Shown: positions 25,616 through 39,500, counted from the first letter of the stretch. The stretch is 64,000 nt of DNA from Oasisia sp. SBJ-2009 (GCA_964017155.1 OZ024854.1:46896423-46960422), one strand, 5' to 3'. Translations and numbers: made by a program. The notes: generated by a model from the sequence alone, not told the origin.

Positions 25616-25977
25616 AAGGTAGGCGTTGACATCAGGCAGATTTAATTGAGCCATTTACCTTCACTGAGCCTTCAGCTCTTGTGTCAACATTACTCAGACA
25701 ACTGTCAACATTTGTACATGAGACTGACAGACATCTGACCATTGGTCAATGTGTCCACTCGCGCAAGGACGACACAGTGTGCCACTGTCCCCACTCCCCA
25801 CCAACAGAGATTGGACGACATGATTTGGAAAGGCAAACACTGTTCAAAATTAACAACATGCAGCTAGCCCAGCCCATCGCTGTCATTGGTGTGTTTGTTT
25901 GCTGAATGTCGTATGTAGACTATCATCTATGTACAGTACCAACTTCAGAGTTTCACTGGTGCTACATTCCAAACTGC

Positions 25978-26065
25978 GGGACACTGTGGCTGAGTGGTTA
26001 GAGTGACTGTCATTCAGAGGAATCAGAGTTCTATTCCTGGTGCTCAAGCTAATGACCAGAAATAT
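25978..26065 (+). repeat. tRNA-like SINE head or tRNA pseudogene
   Basis: GGGACACTGTGGCTGAGTGG, with TTAGAG following, has a good A box (TGGCTGAGTGG). A degraded B box AGTTCTATTCC lies about 35 nt downstream. The acceptor stem does not close, so I do not call a functional tRNA. This head differs from the 11919 element. Confidence 0.45.
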
Positions 26066-27935
26066 TTTTTGTCGGTCTTGAATTACTCAAGTGTGCCTTT
26101 TACCATATGAACTACTTGCATGGAAGCTATTCACACCAATCACAGCCATTATTGGCAACAGTTCAGTATTTCGCAATGTGATTCATGTCACTACCAGCCG
26201 GCCAACAGCTAGTTATTAACGTGGGCCCTTAGCCTTACAACCATTAGTTAATCTAGGGAACAGATGCCCCACTCTGGTTCTTAATTCCACCAGTCTTAAT
26301 ATACTGTCTTATCAGATGTAATTACCAGTCTGGATCAGTTATCTGCCAGTCTCCAAGACGGGCAGTCTGCTGTTGCCGCTGGGTGATTTTTCAGTATAAG
26401 TTGGACTGAGCATTGAAACAAAAAGCCCCTACGTTGCCCATGTCTTTAAGGAAGAAGATCTGTAGACCTTTGATCTCTTCTATCCGGTGTCTGTACTATT
26501 AGGGGGAAGTAAACAATTCCCATGCAGGGAATGGAACACCCGCTGTGGTCTCACTGTGAAGAGAACCCATTCTCACAAAATCTAGACACAATAATCAACA
26601 AACGACTGTGGTCATGTAACAGGAAGAACTGTTTCTGGCATATCAAGTGCAATTTGATTACGAGCATACCTTCACGATATTGACTGTGGAAGTAATAGCT
26701 CTACATGTATATTAATAAACAAGAGACAGACAGTGTCGATTTACTTTAACAATAACAAGACAGCCACCAACAATGCTGCTCCTTGCCAGCTGGCTCACTG
26801 CGAAAGTAGTAAGTGCAATAGTTTGATAAAAAGTCAGACTACGAGTACAGCAGCCTGTCTCTTGTTCGTGTTCGTCAACTCACAAGGTCAAGGCCACGCA
26901 TTAATCTGGATATAGCAAGCCACACGATGTCAAGCAAATGGCTCATATTTCATTGAATTCATTGCTACTTTTTCTGTCGCAAGAATGTGATATATCCTAT
27001 CAATGTATTATCTTTTAATAAAACTAATGTACCTCTCTGCTCCAGACTAAGAGTAAATCCGCCTTTGGTGGACTAAGGTTAGCTCTGATCTTTCTAGTAA
27101 TTACTTGGCATGGCTCTTTCTACCTAGGTGTACACATAAAAAGACAGCTTTTTACTGGTGTACACTTGCTGACTTGCACTTTCTATAAATACACATATGT
27201 CTTCAACTGACTAATTTAATTTAAATATACCCCAAAGGCTCAACCCCCAAAACATAACCCCTTTCCATGAACCTAAATACATCAGTGTATTTCACTGAAC
27301 ATGTTTAGCCATTTTCACTGAATCTGTTCACCGAATTCTCTCTGCACCATGCACCGACTGACACTGGTCTGTCAGTGTAAGGTAGTAGTTTGGATGCATA
27401 CATATATTCATGTAATAGTGGTACAGGTTCCGTACAAAATCGGCCCGCCACATCAGGAGACCAGGGAACAGTTTCAGGTTGTGAATATAATAAATCAAAA
27501 CAAACACTTCACGGAGACATCCACCACCTACACCCAACAAGTTTAACCAGGTTACAAATGTGTTGCACTGAGCTACAAATCTAACGTTTAATACGTCCAG
27601 GTAGATTCACAATTTCACATCGGCTGCTGCACCGAGTACTTCACAGAAAAATACCTGTAGTAGTTGTGTGGTTGTTTTTAAGGTAGAGATCCAGCTCTGT
27701 AGAGATACTTGTATTATGTTGTATTACATCTTGTATTATGTTGTATTACATGGTGGTTAGCAGATCAAATTATTGCCAGTCACACATGTTTTGGTGGACA
27801 TGTGGATGTTAACTGTTAAGCTAGTTCACAAACTGTAAATGTATTTTTTGACCTGAAAAGGACTACAAACACACATGTGACACCATTCATGCTCACTTTC
27901 AAGGCATAACTAACAATTTCTATGGTTTTGGAAGA
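26066..27935. other. Non-coding stretch, no gene seen
   Basis: No supported exon. A 26-bp direct duplication (CTTGTATTATGTTGTATTACA and neighbours) lies at about 27708-27757. Overlapping antisense frames near 27328-27584 have no recognisable content. Confidence 0.4.
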
Positions 27936-27939
27936 CCTT

Positions 27940-28058
27940 TTTTGATCCGTCATTTTTTTTAACCGTCCACCACTCGTCCACCCATATTTCTACCCATCCA
28001 TATTGGTTTTTACCCGTCCAAATGACAGGTGGACGGGTCTCTACATGAAGCTATGGTG
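27940..28058 (+). repeat. Interspersed repeat family C, copy 3
   Basis: Contains CCGTCCACCACTCGTCCACC, ATATTTCTACCCATCCATAT and GGTGGACGGGTCTCTACATG followed by AAGCT, matching copies 1 and 2. The shared terminal word GGACGGGTCTCTNCATNAAG suggests a fixed element end. Confidence 0.75.
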
Positions 28059-29439
28059 GTTAGAGAGATATATAATGCACAATTATTGTCCCCAGCACTG
28101 AATATCGCGCCACTGTAGTATGATACATTAACTGGCGACTGTCTGATTAGTAACATTTTATGGGCCCGACTAATGGACTTTTCATGATCTCCGTTATGCA
28201 CTGAACAAGTCAGCTTTCTCTTAATTCAATGGCACATAGGCAGTGACAAGTAACTGATACCATTTGAATAACGGTTCATTCAAACCTTCAGCCTATTCTT
28301 TTATGACAACCAGTGTACTCGTCTTGATTTATGTTTCATTTACTCATTGCCACACCTCTCCTGGTTCACACCAGGATCATGATGGGCTGTGTTACAACAA
28401 AATCATACATTAAAAATTGTGAGTAACTTTATTTGAATTTTTAGTCTGGTGTATATGTACCGTATAGGAAAAACTCTGGTGCCATTTTCATGGAGTCCAT
28501 ACCAGACTGGCCCATCTTCCATGGTGCAAAGCAGGGAATGTTGTATTATATAATTAAAACTACATACCTCTATGTTATGTTGTGCTGTCAGATTTTTATT
28601 CTGACAGCGGCTTTCTACTGCCCTCTAAGATGTCGAGTGCCTATGGCACGACCAAATCAGAAGGGGTTACACCTGTTTTGTCATGGTCTTTAATAGCACG
28701 AACGTGTGCTTCTCAGCAACACAGACTACCTCAGGACTGCCTTATGATATTAAACTGTAGTTTGTTTCTAACATGGCAGACCAAGAAATGATGAGGTGTC
28801 CAATAACCGTCTATTACAGTTCAACTATCATAATTTTAACAGATGTTATGTCTACAACATTTGCTCTGTACAGAGTTAAATCTTCATTGGAGAAGTCAAA
28901 GTCTCTGGTTTCCATGGTGATGTTTAGTTATGACTTAGCAGGCATGATTGTCATTTTTATTTATTTACTTAACACTTAATTCAGTACTAATTTTTTTCTT
29001 CAAAATTTTATGAATCCGAGGTAAAAAAAACTGACAAATACTTGTCACTGAACATAAGTCTAGTTTTGGCCAAGACCTGCGATCGGTTATTATGTTACGT
29101 AACAGCATAACAACTCACTGAATTAATTCCAACCTGCGTTTCCTAACCAATTTCTTTAACAGCTTGAATATGGACATGACTTAGTCTTAGATCCTGGTTC
29201 AACAGTATGAAGTGTGCACGCTTAATCATTCTGCTACTGGTCGAGTGTGTCCTGGAGTTTTGTAATTATGGTTTCCTGTTTGACTTCCTGTTCTTAAACA
29301 TAAAGTCGACTAGTGCAGTTAGAATATGCGTCAGTGGGGTGGACTCAATTCAATATACCTCCCTTGCCCAGTTGGTACACCGGGAGAGGCTTCTATGAGT
29401 CTGACCGTACTATAATTAAGGCGAAAATTATCTGACACA
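28059..29439. other. Non-coding stretch, no gene seen
   Basis: Several 60-70 codon frames lie on the plus strand between 28490 and 29398. None has a domain, a supported splice pattern or repeat homology, so I leave them unannotated. Confidence 0.4.
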
Positions 29440-30210
29440 ACTCTGAGTTAGCGCTAAGCTGGCACCCTACGGCTATGTTCTTCATGTCATATCGCGACCT
29501 GGTCCCGGTAACTTAACGACAGTCAGCTGGTAACACGTTACACGGGTCGACCGGCGACAAGTATGTCGTGCCTCCAGCGACCAATTCCAAGCAGTCTGCG
29601 TGTAGTTTTGCGACACTCACATTACGAGCGCACTTCATCCATTTCACAGTGGACGCATAAGACACAAACTCGCGCCGTAGACGTAGTTAGGTTAGGTTAG
29701 CGCGGCGACCGCCGAAATACCCACCTGCCGCGTCCTGTTTCGACAGCGAACTTCGGTCACTCGGCTCGCTCCCGGCGACCTGTCGCCGTTGTAGCAACGC
29801 TACCAGCTATCCGCGATGATTTGGCCCGCTAAGACTTATAGCCGTGGTTTGATCGTGTCGACCTGCAAAAGATCATCCAGCACAACTTACCGCGATTCTT
29901 GCTCCGCACGCAACAGGTTTCTGCATTAACAGGTGAAGCCTTTAGCAGCGCCAACGCAGTGGCAATCGATTCGCGGCGGTTCCGACTTCCTCGTCTGTGC
30001 GGCTTAACTGGGTCATAGGTCACGCGGCGCCCACCGCTGACGTCACACTCATCACGAATCGTGACTGGCAGCGGTGACACAGCGCTCGCGTTTTGGGGAA
30101 GGACTGGAGTTTCACGCAGATCCGTCACGACGTATAATGACTAAGGCATAGAAACCGGGGAGGCTTGGATGTTTGGTGGTAGTGTGGGGAGGACGCGGAG
30201 ATCGATATAA
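29440..30210. promoter_or_regulatory. CpG-rich region, possible promoter
   Basis: CG dinucleotides are visibly dense here (for example CGGGTCGACCGGCGACA, GTTAGCGCGGCGACCGCCGA) compared with the AT-rich surroundings. A minus-strand frame 30128-29891 with CG-rich codons runs into a consensus donor (AATCGCG|GTAAGT), so a transcribed first exon is possible. No in-frame ATG is present before that donor and no TATA box was recognised. The WD40 gene begins about 3.4 kb to the right, and this could also be its distal promoter. Confidence 0.4.
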
Positions 30211-30954
30211 TTAGCCTCCAATATTTAGGAATGGAAGATTTTGTTATGGTGCACGTCGATTGGAACTTTTTCGTGGGCCTTAATTATAATATAGCCCTAG
30301 CTTCTTCTAAATTGACGTTACGGCGCCAAAGGATTATTTGAAATGTCATATAAAATCATACATTATACGGGTTGAAAAGGGGTATATTGGAAGGGCGCTG
30401 GAAATACGTAACCCGCCAATATTTATGGAAGGGTGTGCGCATTTTCAGGTGTATTTTTGTTGATCGGGCCGAGTATAAATGCGAGACAGACCGAGATCCT
30501 CGAAAGTAATGGGAATTTCGGTATATATACACATGCACGCACACACGTACGCTAATTATTTTTTCAATAGCACTTCGATCTGGCGAGCCTCAGGGTGGGG
30601 TGAAAATCAAAATTAATTAAGCGTAGACTGTATTGTTCCATACATGTTCCCGTTGTTGTCTTCCACTAGCTCCTTATGTATTGTCGACTCTCCCCGTCTC
30701 CTTCTTACATTCATATTCCCCGTCTTTCCAAACCCATCTTTATGCCTCACCAAGTACGATGAACGTTTAGAAATCTGTAAAACAAATCGTGCCCTCCGGG
30801 GGTAACTAGACATGTCGGTATTAATCTGCATGCTGTGTTGATGGGCTTAACTTTCACTTGTTAATTAAGGTTTTCTTCTCTGCATCACGAGTGCCAACAC
30901 ATTCCTCCACGCATGTCCTCCCCGCGTATGCCTACACCCGCCGTCGCACGGACA

Positions 30955-31046
30955 TATCTCTCTCTTTCTCTCCGTCTCTCTCTCTCTCCCTCTCTCTCTA
31001 TCTCCACCTCTCTCTCTCCTCCTTCATCCCTGTGTGAGAGAGAAAG

Positions 31047-31077
<31 letters not shown>

Positions 31078-31276
31078 GAGTGAGTTGGAGGGTGAGGAGG
31101 AGAGAGAGGAGAAAGAGAACGAGGAAGATAGACAGACGAGAGAGAGAGAGAGAAAATTTCTCTCCTTCCCTCCGTATCTCTCCTTCTCATATTCTCTCTC
31201 TCTCTCTCTGTCTATCTCCCCCTCTCCTCTTTCTCATCCTCTCCCTCCATCTATCTCACTCCTACTACTCCTCCTC

Positions 31277-31308
<32 letters not shown>

Positions 31309-31320
31309 TCCTCTTCTCCC
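30955..31320. repeat. (CT)n, then (GA)n, then (CT)n low-complexity region
   Basis: A CT-rich block (30955-31030) is followed by a GA-rich block (31034-31155) and another CT-rich block (31160-31320). Because they are mutually complementary, cruciform or hairpin folding is possible. Arg/Glu-rich and Ser/Leu-rich frames here are artefacts. Confidence 0.92.
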
Positions 31321-32805
31321 TGCCCCCCTCCTTCCTCATACAACGCTTGGATTCGCCTATGGATACAAGCTGCTTGGCGAATGTAAAGTAGACCAAGCAG
31401 TGGCTATTATTACCGAAATTGAGCTGAGTGTATTAATTGCCTGTTTGCCAAGAACACTTAATCTAATAAAAGCTTCATAACGTGTCACAGACGTGTAAAG
31501 TAATAATAATAATATAATTTTTATAGCGCCGGTATCTGCCTCGTAATGGCGCTCGTGGCGCTTTTACATTAGTTTGTTCATCAAACACATAATCATAAAA
31601 CATCATGCTAAAGCAATAATAGTAATGTTAATAAAGCGACATTTTAGATTTAAAAAATATAATTATCATTCATTATATAATTAATAAGCGCTAGACTGAC
31701 GTAGTTTTTTTGCACCGCCCCTTACGGAGAAAGCGCTGCTCTTTTGGCCCATGCGCAATAGTACACATTGTACAATAATTTACAACATAGTTTCTTTTAT
31801 GCCACACCTGCATCGTTGCCTATTGATGTGGTGTGCAGACTTGTCACAAGGTGGCAGCAGTTTCGATGAAAGACATTGTCCGGGTGTCGGTTATTATTTT
31901 ATCACATTTTAATCGAATTTCTGCAGGAAAGGACGCATCGTATACCCAAATGGTGTGACCGACGCCAAGGACGTGTCAACTATGCGGTGAATTCGTCGCA
32001 GTAATGTTTTCTGGATGTGTGCCGCGGAAGAAAAGTTGAACTTACGGACAAAAGTTGCGACCGCGCTTCGTCAGCCCGCCGCGGTAGCATCACATTCTGT
32101 CGTCAGCGACAGTGGCCGAGTCCGGGTGCGTTACCCAAACGACAGTCCCACGGCATAGGCCACAACCATAATCACAGAGCAAAAGATGCATTGATCTCAC
32201 GATACTTGACCGTCCGAATCGTGTCGTAAATGTATCCTGTTAAATGTACTACTACTGGGTATTACTTTCACGAGTGAATTACTGAAGCGTTGGCGTTGCC
32301 ATTCATTGTGACTGTGCTTTGAGCCTTTGTGAAGTTTGTTGATTTCACCAATTTCTTTGTGTAATTCAATATAAAATGTTTACTTTACTAATTTAAAGCT
32401 AACTAATTGAGTTGCATAGCGTGAACGTTTAGGATTTTTTTTAATTTTACACAAATTAGCACAAACAAATTACGATTGTAATTTACTCTGATGAATAGAA
32501 AGCATACATGTTTGAAAACAAAACCTCTGCTCAGTATAGCCAACAAGACTTGACCCAGAAGGAAACCAGTAACTCAGTTTGCATATAGGGTTAAACCAAC
32601 TTTTGTAACAAATTGTCGGAGGCTATGGTGAGGCATAATGTTGCTCTCTGTAAGTGTAACTGTAGGACCAGTTAACAAGGCAAATTGTGGTATGATTATA
32701 GCGCAAGAATGTTATTTTCGTAGTTCATTATTAATGTTAATAAGTGATGTTGTTGCTAGACCAGTTGGGGAAAACCACTTGCTTAACAAAGGAAAATGAA
32801 AGTAT
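31321..32805. other. Non-coding stretch, locally CG-richer
   Basis: An AAT microsatellite followed by ATTTTTATAGCGCCGG (31500-31530) looks like a repeat-element boundary common in invertebrate genomes. A moderately CG-rich patch covers 31910-32220 and includes a 70-codon frame (32017-32229) without recognisable content. Confidence 0.35.
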
Positions 32806-33030
32806 GTTCTTATATAGTGCATCAAATCTTCAAAAATGCTCAAATTGCTTTATACTTTACACCCTGACAATCAAACACCATCTGGGAAGCATCCAGCCAT
32901 GCTGAAATTAATGTGCAAAGTCTACACATATATCCACCACTGTCTATGGCCATGCACATGTTCCAAACAGCTGAGTGAACTGTAGCCATGTGGAATGAAC
33001 TTGCCTTGTTCTCTTAGTTGTAGTAGCCAA
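32806..33030 (-). repeat. SINE copy, minus strand, with 3' module
   Basis: Read on the minus strand: CAGTTCACTCAGCTG, then ATAGACAGTGGTGGATAT (also at 37308-37321), a GCATGGCTGGATGCTTCC block, and a terminal module with AAAG.AATTTGAGCATTTTTG and GCACTATATAAG. The last module resembles 3' ends shared by many animal SINE and LINE families. The tRNA-like head is degraded. Confidence 0.65.
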
Positions 33031-33580
33031 GTGCTGTGGTCCTACAGCAAGACCTAAACCGTATGTTGGGTGGGATAGTAATGTAGAGTTCGTTTAAAAT
33101 TATAAAAAACAATTAAGGATTTTCAGGGCAAAATGGGATAAATGCATTTTAGTATTTGATTATAATAAAAACTCACTTCTTTGCTTGAAATACTTGAAAT
33201 GAAAGTTTGTACACACGTCTGTCTAAGATATTTCAGCTGCTTTGGCACTGATCATACATGTTGCCCTGGAGCTCCTTATGAAGGCAGACAGCAAGAAGTA
33301 AAGTTGCTTTGAGAGACATGTTGAAACATGCGATATGTTGACCCTTTTGCAACAGATCTTGTTCACACACTGATGACATGATGTTTATGATATGCCTGAT
33401 CTCTGTTAATGGTGGCGTTCTCTTAAATGTAGATAGTGTCCTTTTGTCCCTCATGCTAAATCTGATCAGACCAACACCTTGATGTTTTTCATTATTATTC
33501 TGCCAGAATCTGAGCAATGTCACATGACATCAATGATTGAACAAGATTCTCTGTGGATGAGAACAAAATGATGTTTACAA

Positions 33581-33594
33581 ATGGTTGATCCAAG
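33581..33594 (+). CDS. WD40 gene, exon 1 (tentative start)
   Basis: ATGGTTGATCCAAG is followed by the strong donor GTAAGT. Phase 2 fits the next acceptor exactly (AG+G = Arg). An in-frame TGA lies 12 nt upstream of the ATG. The alternative is that translation starts at the Met inside exon 2 (GEKMQGNN) or in an unseen upstream exon. Confidence 0.4.
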
Positions 33595-36500
33595 GTAAGT
33601 TTGACCTCTTGCTGTCTGAGGGAACCTTGGAGCCATGACACAGTATTAGGTGTCCCATGTGAAGGTCTTCTGTCTGTCTGTGTCCACAGGTGGGGATGGC
33701 TGGGAAGAAGTAGACGGAGGGAAGAGTGGGGAGAGAAGATGCAGGGAAACAACTGGAGCTCCCGGTTCCTTAAGATACACCAGGGCAGCGTGATGGGAAT
33801 ATCATTTCACCCAAAGGTTGGTTTGACAGTTTCCAAGCAGAGACCTGCAGGTTTTGTTTTCAGTTGTCATCTGATGAAGTTCTTGGGAGCTGCTGACCAT
33901 CGTCAGCGTACTCAAACTTCAAAGTCAAAATTACTGAGATGTTGAAAATAATAATTTTTCTGCTGCATAAGACATCCCACCTTGATGAGTTTTTGTTGGG
34001 TGGAAACACATAAAACTTACCAAGGAGGACTCTGTTGCAACAGTTGTGCCTGTGTGCGAGCTTGTTCGAGTCGTTGGGGACTGGATTTTGAATGAAAATG
34101 GCAAAATAGAATAAAAACAGTATGACAACAGACAATACTTGCGTGCCTTTTTATGATTCAGCTGTTTATTTGTGTTTCACACTGAATGTAATTACTGGGA
34201 ATTGTTCCCTCTGTAATCTTAAACAAAAATCATAAATTTCATCACAATGTTTTACTTAATACCATTCTTGGTAGTTACCTGATCAGTGACCACCTTCAGA
34301 TACTGACATCAACATTTTGAACTGTACAGTTTCCTATTTTATGAACCAGATGTTGAAGTTGCTATAAGTAACATTTAAATGAGAATTTAAGATAACAAAA
34401 TACAACACAATAAAATGTTATTGTTGAATGTTCCAGAAAGGAATTTTTGTAGCGTTCATACAATATTAAATTCTGTTTGCTTTAAGGATCGCTATATTTT
34501 CTGCTCTGGTGCCAGTGACGGGAAGGTGAACATATACTCAGCCCAGAAATGCCAGTTTCTTCAGAGTTACCCTGTAAGTAGTATAGAAGTGTATCAGTGC
34601 AAATGTATTGGGCGGTTTGTGATAGCACAGAATGTTGTAAACAATTTCAGCATCTATTAATTACTCTTGATTTTTCTGTAACTAAGACTTTTACCCAGGA
34701 CAGCAATAACATAGTTCCACACCTCCCAATCTTATTTCCAAACATGAAAAGTAGCTTTTGTTAACAGCAATATTGTTATTGTTTCTACAAACATGGTTTT
34801 GTACTTTGGTCCACTTATTCTAACAAACAATGTTTACCAATTAGTTACGTTGCCTCAGCAAATCTTGTTTGTTTTAAAATTGCAAATTTTACATATCTGC
34901 AGTTTGTGTATACATCAGTAGAACTGAGTTTTAGTGTGTCAGCAAATTTGAAAATTTGTAATGCAAAATCAAAACCGAGTTTGCTGTTCTTCATTTAGTA
35001 ACCAGAGGATATTGATGTACATACATGAACTATTGATCGAGCAAGGTTAATTGATAAAGCTTTACGGTAACGTAAGTTCTGCAAAGGTTTATAGAGATTA
35101 ACTGTTTCTTTCTTTCTTTTGACGAAAACCAGGATTGTTCCACTAAAGGCACTAATATTAATTTCACAGATGAAAATCAATTGACAATCGATTGACAATG
35201 GTCTTTTACAGAGGACACTTACCACACCTGGATATGTTTCAAGGACACGTTTTAACATAGTTTTTCCTGTTACAACGAAAACAATAATCATTACCTAATT
35301 TATGTTGCATTTTTCTGTATGCTATTATTCTTGTTATGCTCCAGCCTCAAATCTTCTTCACTCCTGCCTCCAGTACTATACATTTACCATCACATTTCAG
35401 GTGAGAACGGCCGGTCTCGCTAGAAACATCAACGCAGTTCGCTTCACATGTGAAGGAAATAAGGTGGGTCGGCACGTCTCTCACTTCTACCCATCATTAT
35501 TAGGTGTTTTGTGGCATCTTAGCTGGACATTGGGCCAAGTACATTTTCATAAGCACAAGTACAAGTACGTTGCTGGTGGTTTAGTACAAGTATGAGTAAG
35601 AATGCATTGCTGAAACCTGAGTACGAGTACAAATACATTTTCTTGAGTACAAATACAAATATAAGCATTAGTTTTAGAAATGATATTAATGATTGAGAAT
35701 GTACTCTAGCCTATATGTAGTGATGGAAAGGTGATGTTCTATCTGAACTAACAAAGAATTTCATTCTCCTAAATTTGTTATACCTCAGGAGAACTACAAA
35801 TAAATTTACCAGTATATGTTGATAAAGTACTGAGACATACTCGTAATTTACTCGTAAAATATGAGTACAAGTACATGGCCCATAAGTCGTATGAGTACAA
35901 GTACGAGTACTTCAAAATGTACTTGAGTATACAAATACAGAGTACTTCAGCCCCATGTCTGATCTTAACAAATCTTTGGTTGTATCTTAAATGGGAGTTT
36001 TTAAAGAACTGCGCCAAGGTAACATTCAGCAGTGGTGAAACGTGCAGCACATTGGTGAATGATATGCATATTTAATACAATATAATGTATAGTTTGCAGT
36101 ATTAATTCACATTGCATGTTTCCCACTATAAACTTCGCATGCATGCTATACACTTTTATCTTTCTGCCGTGTATAACACTTGTTACAGCAAACATACATC
36201 CCTGTACATGTTCACATATTGAAACAGAACAAAAGCACACCTCTGAGACAGGTAGTTGACTAGTGTCACAAATAAGACGTCAACTTGGATACTCTTGTAT
36301 ATTTTTTTTATTACATGGTATTTCATCATAATTGATGTATCTAGGTTTCGAAGGAAACTCCTTCAAGTGGTCAACAAATTAACTGTTATCAATGCTGACA
36401 AGCTTGATGGAGTCCTTGCGCATTATTTTTATTGCGACGTAAACAAACAGTGACATACAGGATACATCAGTTATTCTGGTGTCAGGTGTATTTTATGATC

Positions 36501-39500
36501 TTCACGTCTTATGTTGTCCTCAGATTCTCGTCACAAACACGGCACGGCGCCTGGTGGTGATTGACGTCGAGAGAGGAGACCAGGAACTTTGTTACGACAA
36601 TTGTGAGTGTCTGTGTCACTAATGTTGATTGTATAATGACTTATTTGTTCATAATGTGCTTGTGGTCATTTTATTTTATTTATGGAACATTCAAATCACT
36701 CCGATAATCAGCTAATTATATTGTAAAATTTATGTTCATTTATACCCATTATACATGCACATCATTTGATGATCAAAGAACCAACATTTTATCTCTAATT
36801 AAGAGTATTAAACTGATGGCATGTATTAAAGATTTGCAGGATACGTGAACATCAAATGAGGTAAAGACATTTCAAAATTAGAAAAAGTTACTAAATGAAT
36901 GCGGGTTACATTTCAGGTGCCTTTAATGGGCGAGACCGGGCAGCCCTTGCAGCAGACCCCATGTCACCAAATATGGTCGTGTGCTCATATGTCAATGGCA
37001 AGGTAAGACAGTCTGACCCACCCTACACAGACGTACTTCAATACTATGTTGATTGCAGCTGTACTGTGGCTAGACTCTCAGACCTTAGAGTACCCCACAA
37101 TTGAGTTGCTCTGCTGTCACATGTAGAGAACCCGGTAAGACAGCCTGACCCACCCTACACAGAAGTACTTTAATACTATGTCGGGTGCAGACCCTTAATC
37201 TAGAGAACCCGGGTTCAAATCGTCTGCTCCTGCATCAATCCTTGGACAAGTTTGTTTACGCTACGTTGCTCCAGTTCACTCAGCTATATGAATGACTACC
37301 TGGCTATAGACAGTGGTGGATATTTGTGCATGAAGTCTGGTCCCAAATACAGTGTGGCTGTATGTGTCCATTTGCTCACTGCATTGACTGGTGCTACCAA
37401 CTTGTGTTGTTTAAGCCCAATGATTTCACACACTTCACATGAAAGAATATATGGATTTTGCTGATTAATCTTATTTTTTTATTATTGGTTTCAAATTTGT
37501 TACGTATTATATTTCTAGTGTGCAAACATTTGTCTGATAATAAAAGAAGGCAACTAACATTTATTATTCCTATAAAAGAGTATTTTTGTGCACCTACAAG
37601 GCATATATGTTAAAAGTAATCTCTGTTACCTCTCTCTGTTCACCCGTCTGTCTCTGTTCCAGGGCCTAACTTTATTTGATCTCAGAATGCCTATACCACT
37701 GGACTTTCTATACGATGTAAGTATCATTATTGACATACAGCAGCGGTTCCCAAACTGGGGTACACGTAACCCCAGGGTTTACCAGGGGTATGTGAAGGGT
37801 TAGCTGAAAGTAAAGATTTCAGCATGTTGCGTGCTGCTCTTGTTTGTGACTTGCACCAACAAAGACAGAGACTTCAAGGAGACTACACCCCTAGGGCACC
37901 AACAAAGACAGAGACTTCAAGGAGACTACACCCCTAGGGCACCAACAAAGACAGAGACTTCAAGGAGACTACACCCCTAGGGCACCAACAAAGACAGAGA
38001 CTTCAAGGAGACTACACCCCTAGGGCACCAACAAAGACAGAGACTTCAAGGAGACTACACCCCTAGGGCACCAACAAAGACAGAGACTTCAAGGAGACTA
38101 CACCCCTAGGGCACCAACAAAGACAGAGACTTCAAGGAGACTACACCCCTAGGGCACCAACAAAGACAGAGACTTCAAGGAGACTACACCCCTAGGGCAC
38201 CAACAAAGACAGAGACTTCAAGGAGACTACACCCCTAGGGCACCAACAAAGACAGAGACTTCAAGGAGACTACACCCCTAGGGCACCAACAAAGACAGAG
38301 ACTTCAAGGAGACTACACCCCTAGGGCACCAACAAAGACAGAGACTTCAAGGAGACTACACCCCTAGGGCACCAACAAAGACAGAGACTTCAAGGAGACT
38401 ACACCTCTAGGGCACCAACAAAGACAGAGACTTCAAGGAGACTACACCCCTAGAGCATCAACAAAGACAGAGACTTCAAGGAGACTACACCCCTAGGGCA
38501 CCAACAAAGACAGAGACTTCAAGGAGACTACACCCCTAGGGCACCAACAAAGACAGAGACTTCAAGGAGACTACACCCCTAGGGCACCAACAAAGACAGA
38601 GACTTCAAGGAGACTACACCCCTAGGGCACCAACAAAGACAGAGACTTCAAGGAGACTACACCCCTAGAGCACCAACAAAGACAGAGACTTCAAGGAGAC
38701 TACACCCCTAGGGCACCAACAAAGACAGAGACTTCAAGGAGACTACACCCCTAGAGCACCAACAAAGACAGAGACTTCAAGGAGACTACACCCCTAGAGC
38801 ACCAACAAAGACAGATACTTCAAGGAGACTACACTCCTAGGGCACCAACAAAGACAGAGACTTCAAGGAGACTACACCCCTAGGGCACCAACAAAGACAG
38901 AGACTTCAAGGAGACTACACCCCTAGGGCACCAACAAAGACAGAGACTTCAAGGAGACTACACCCCTAGGGCACCAACAAAGACAGAGACTTCAAGGAGA
39001 CTACACCCCTAGAGCACCAACAAAGGCAGAGACTTCAAGGAGACTACACCCCTAGGGCACCAACAAAGACAGAGACTTCAAGGAGACTACACCCCTAGGG
39101 CACCAACAAAGACAGAGACTTCAAGGAGACTACACCCCTAGGGCACCAACAAAGACAGAGACTTCAAGGAGACTACACCCCTAGGGCACCAACAAAGACA
39201 GAGACTTCAAGGAGACTACACCCCTAGGGCACCAACAAAGACAGAGACTTCAAGGAGACTACACCCCTAGGGCACCAACAAAGACAGAGACTTCAAGGAG
39301 ACTACACCCCTAGGGCATCAACAAAGACAGAGACTTCAAGGAGACTACACCCCTAGAGGTCACTAAGAAAGATGAGGGCATGTTCTGAGAGATATCCAAG
39401 TGTACTGAAGCTACGGATTTATCATGTGATAATATGTGACTTTATGCATGGACTGAATGAACAAATGTGGTATGATTCAGTGTTCAAAAATATTTCACAG

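Noticed and set aside
29681..29702. TTAGG-like telomeric repeat (GTTAGGTTAGGTTAGCG)
   Set aside because: Only about two and a half units; too short to be an interstitial telomere.
31034..31480. Arg/Glu-rich then Ser/Leu-rich frame of 148 codons
   Set aside because: GA and CT microsatellites; no splice or domain support.
35541..35960. AAGTACGAGTAC words as an independent tandem repeat
   Set aside because: They are the interior and ends of the hAT-type MITE bounded by the ATCTTARC target duplication.
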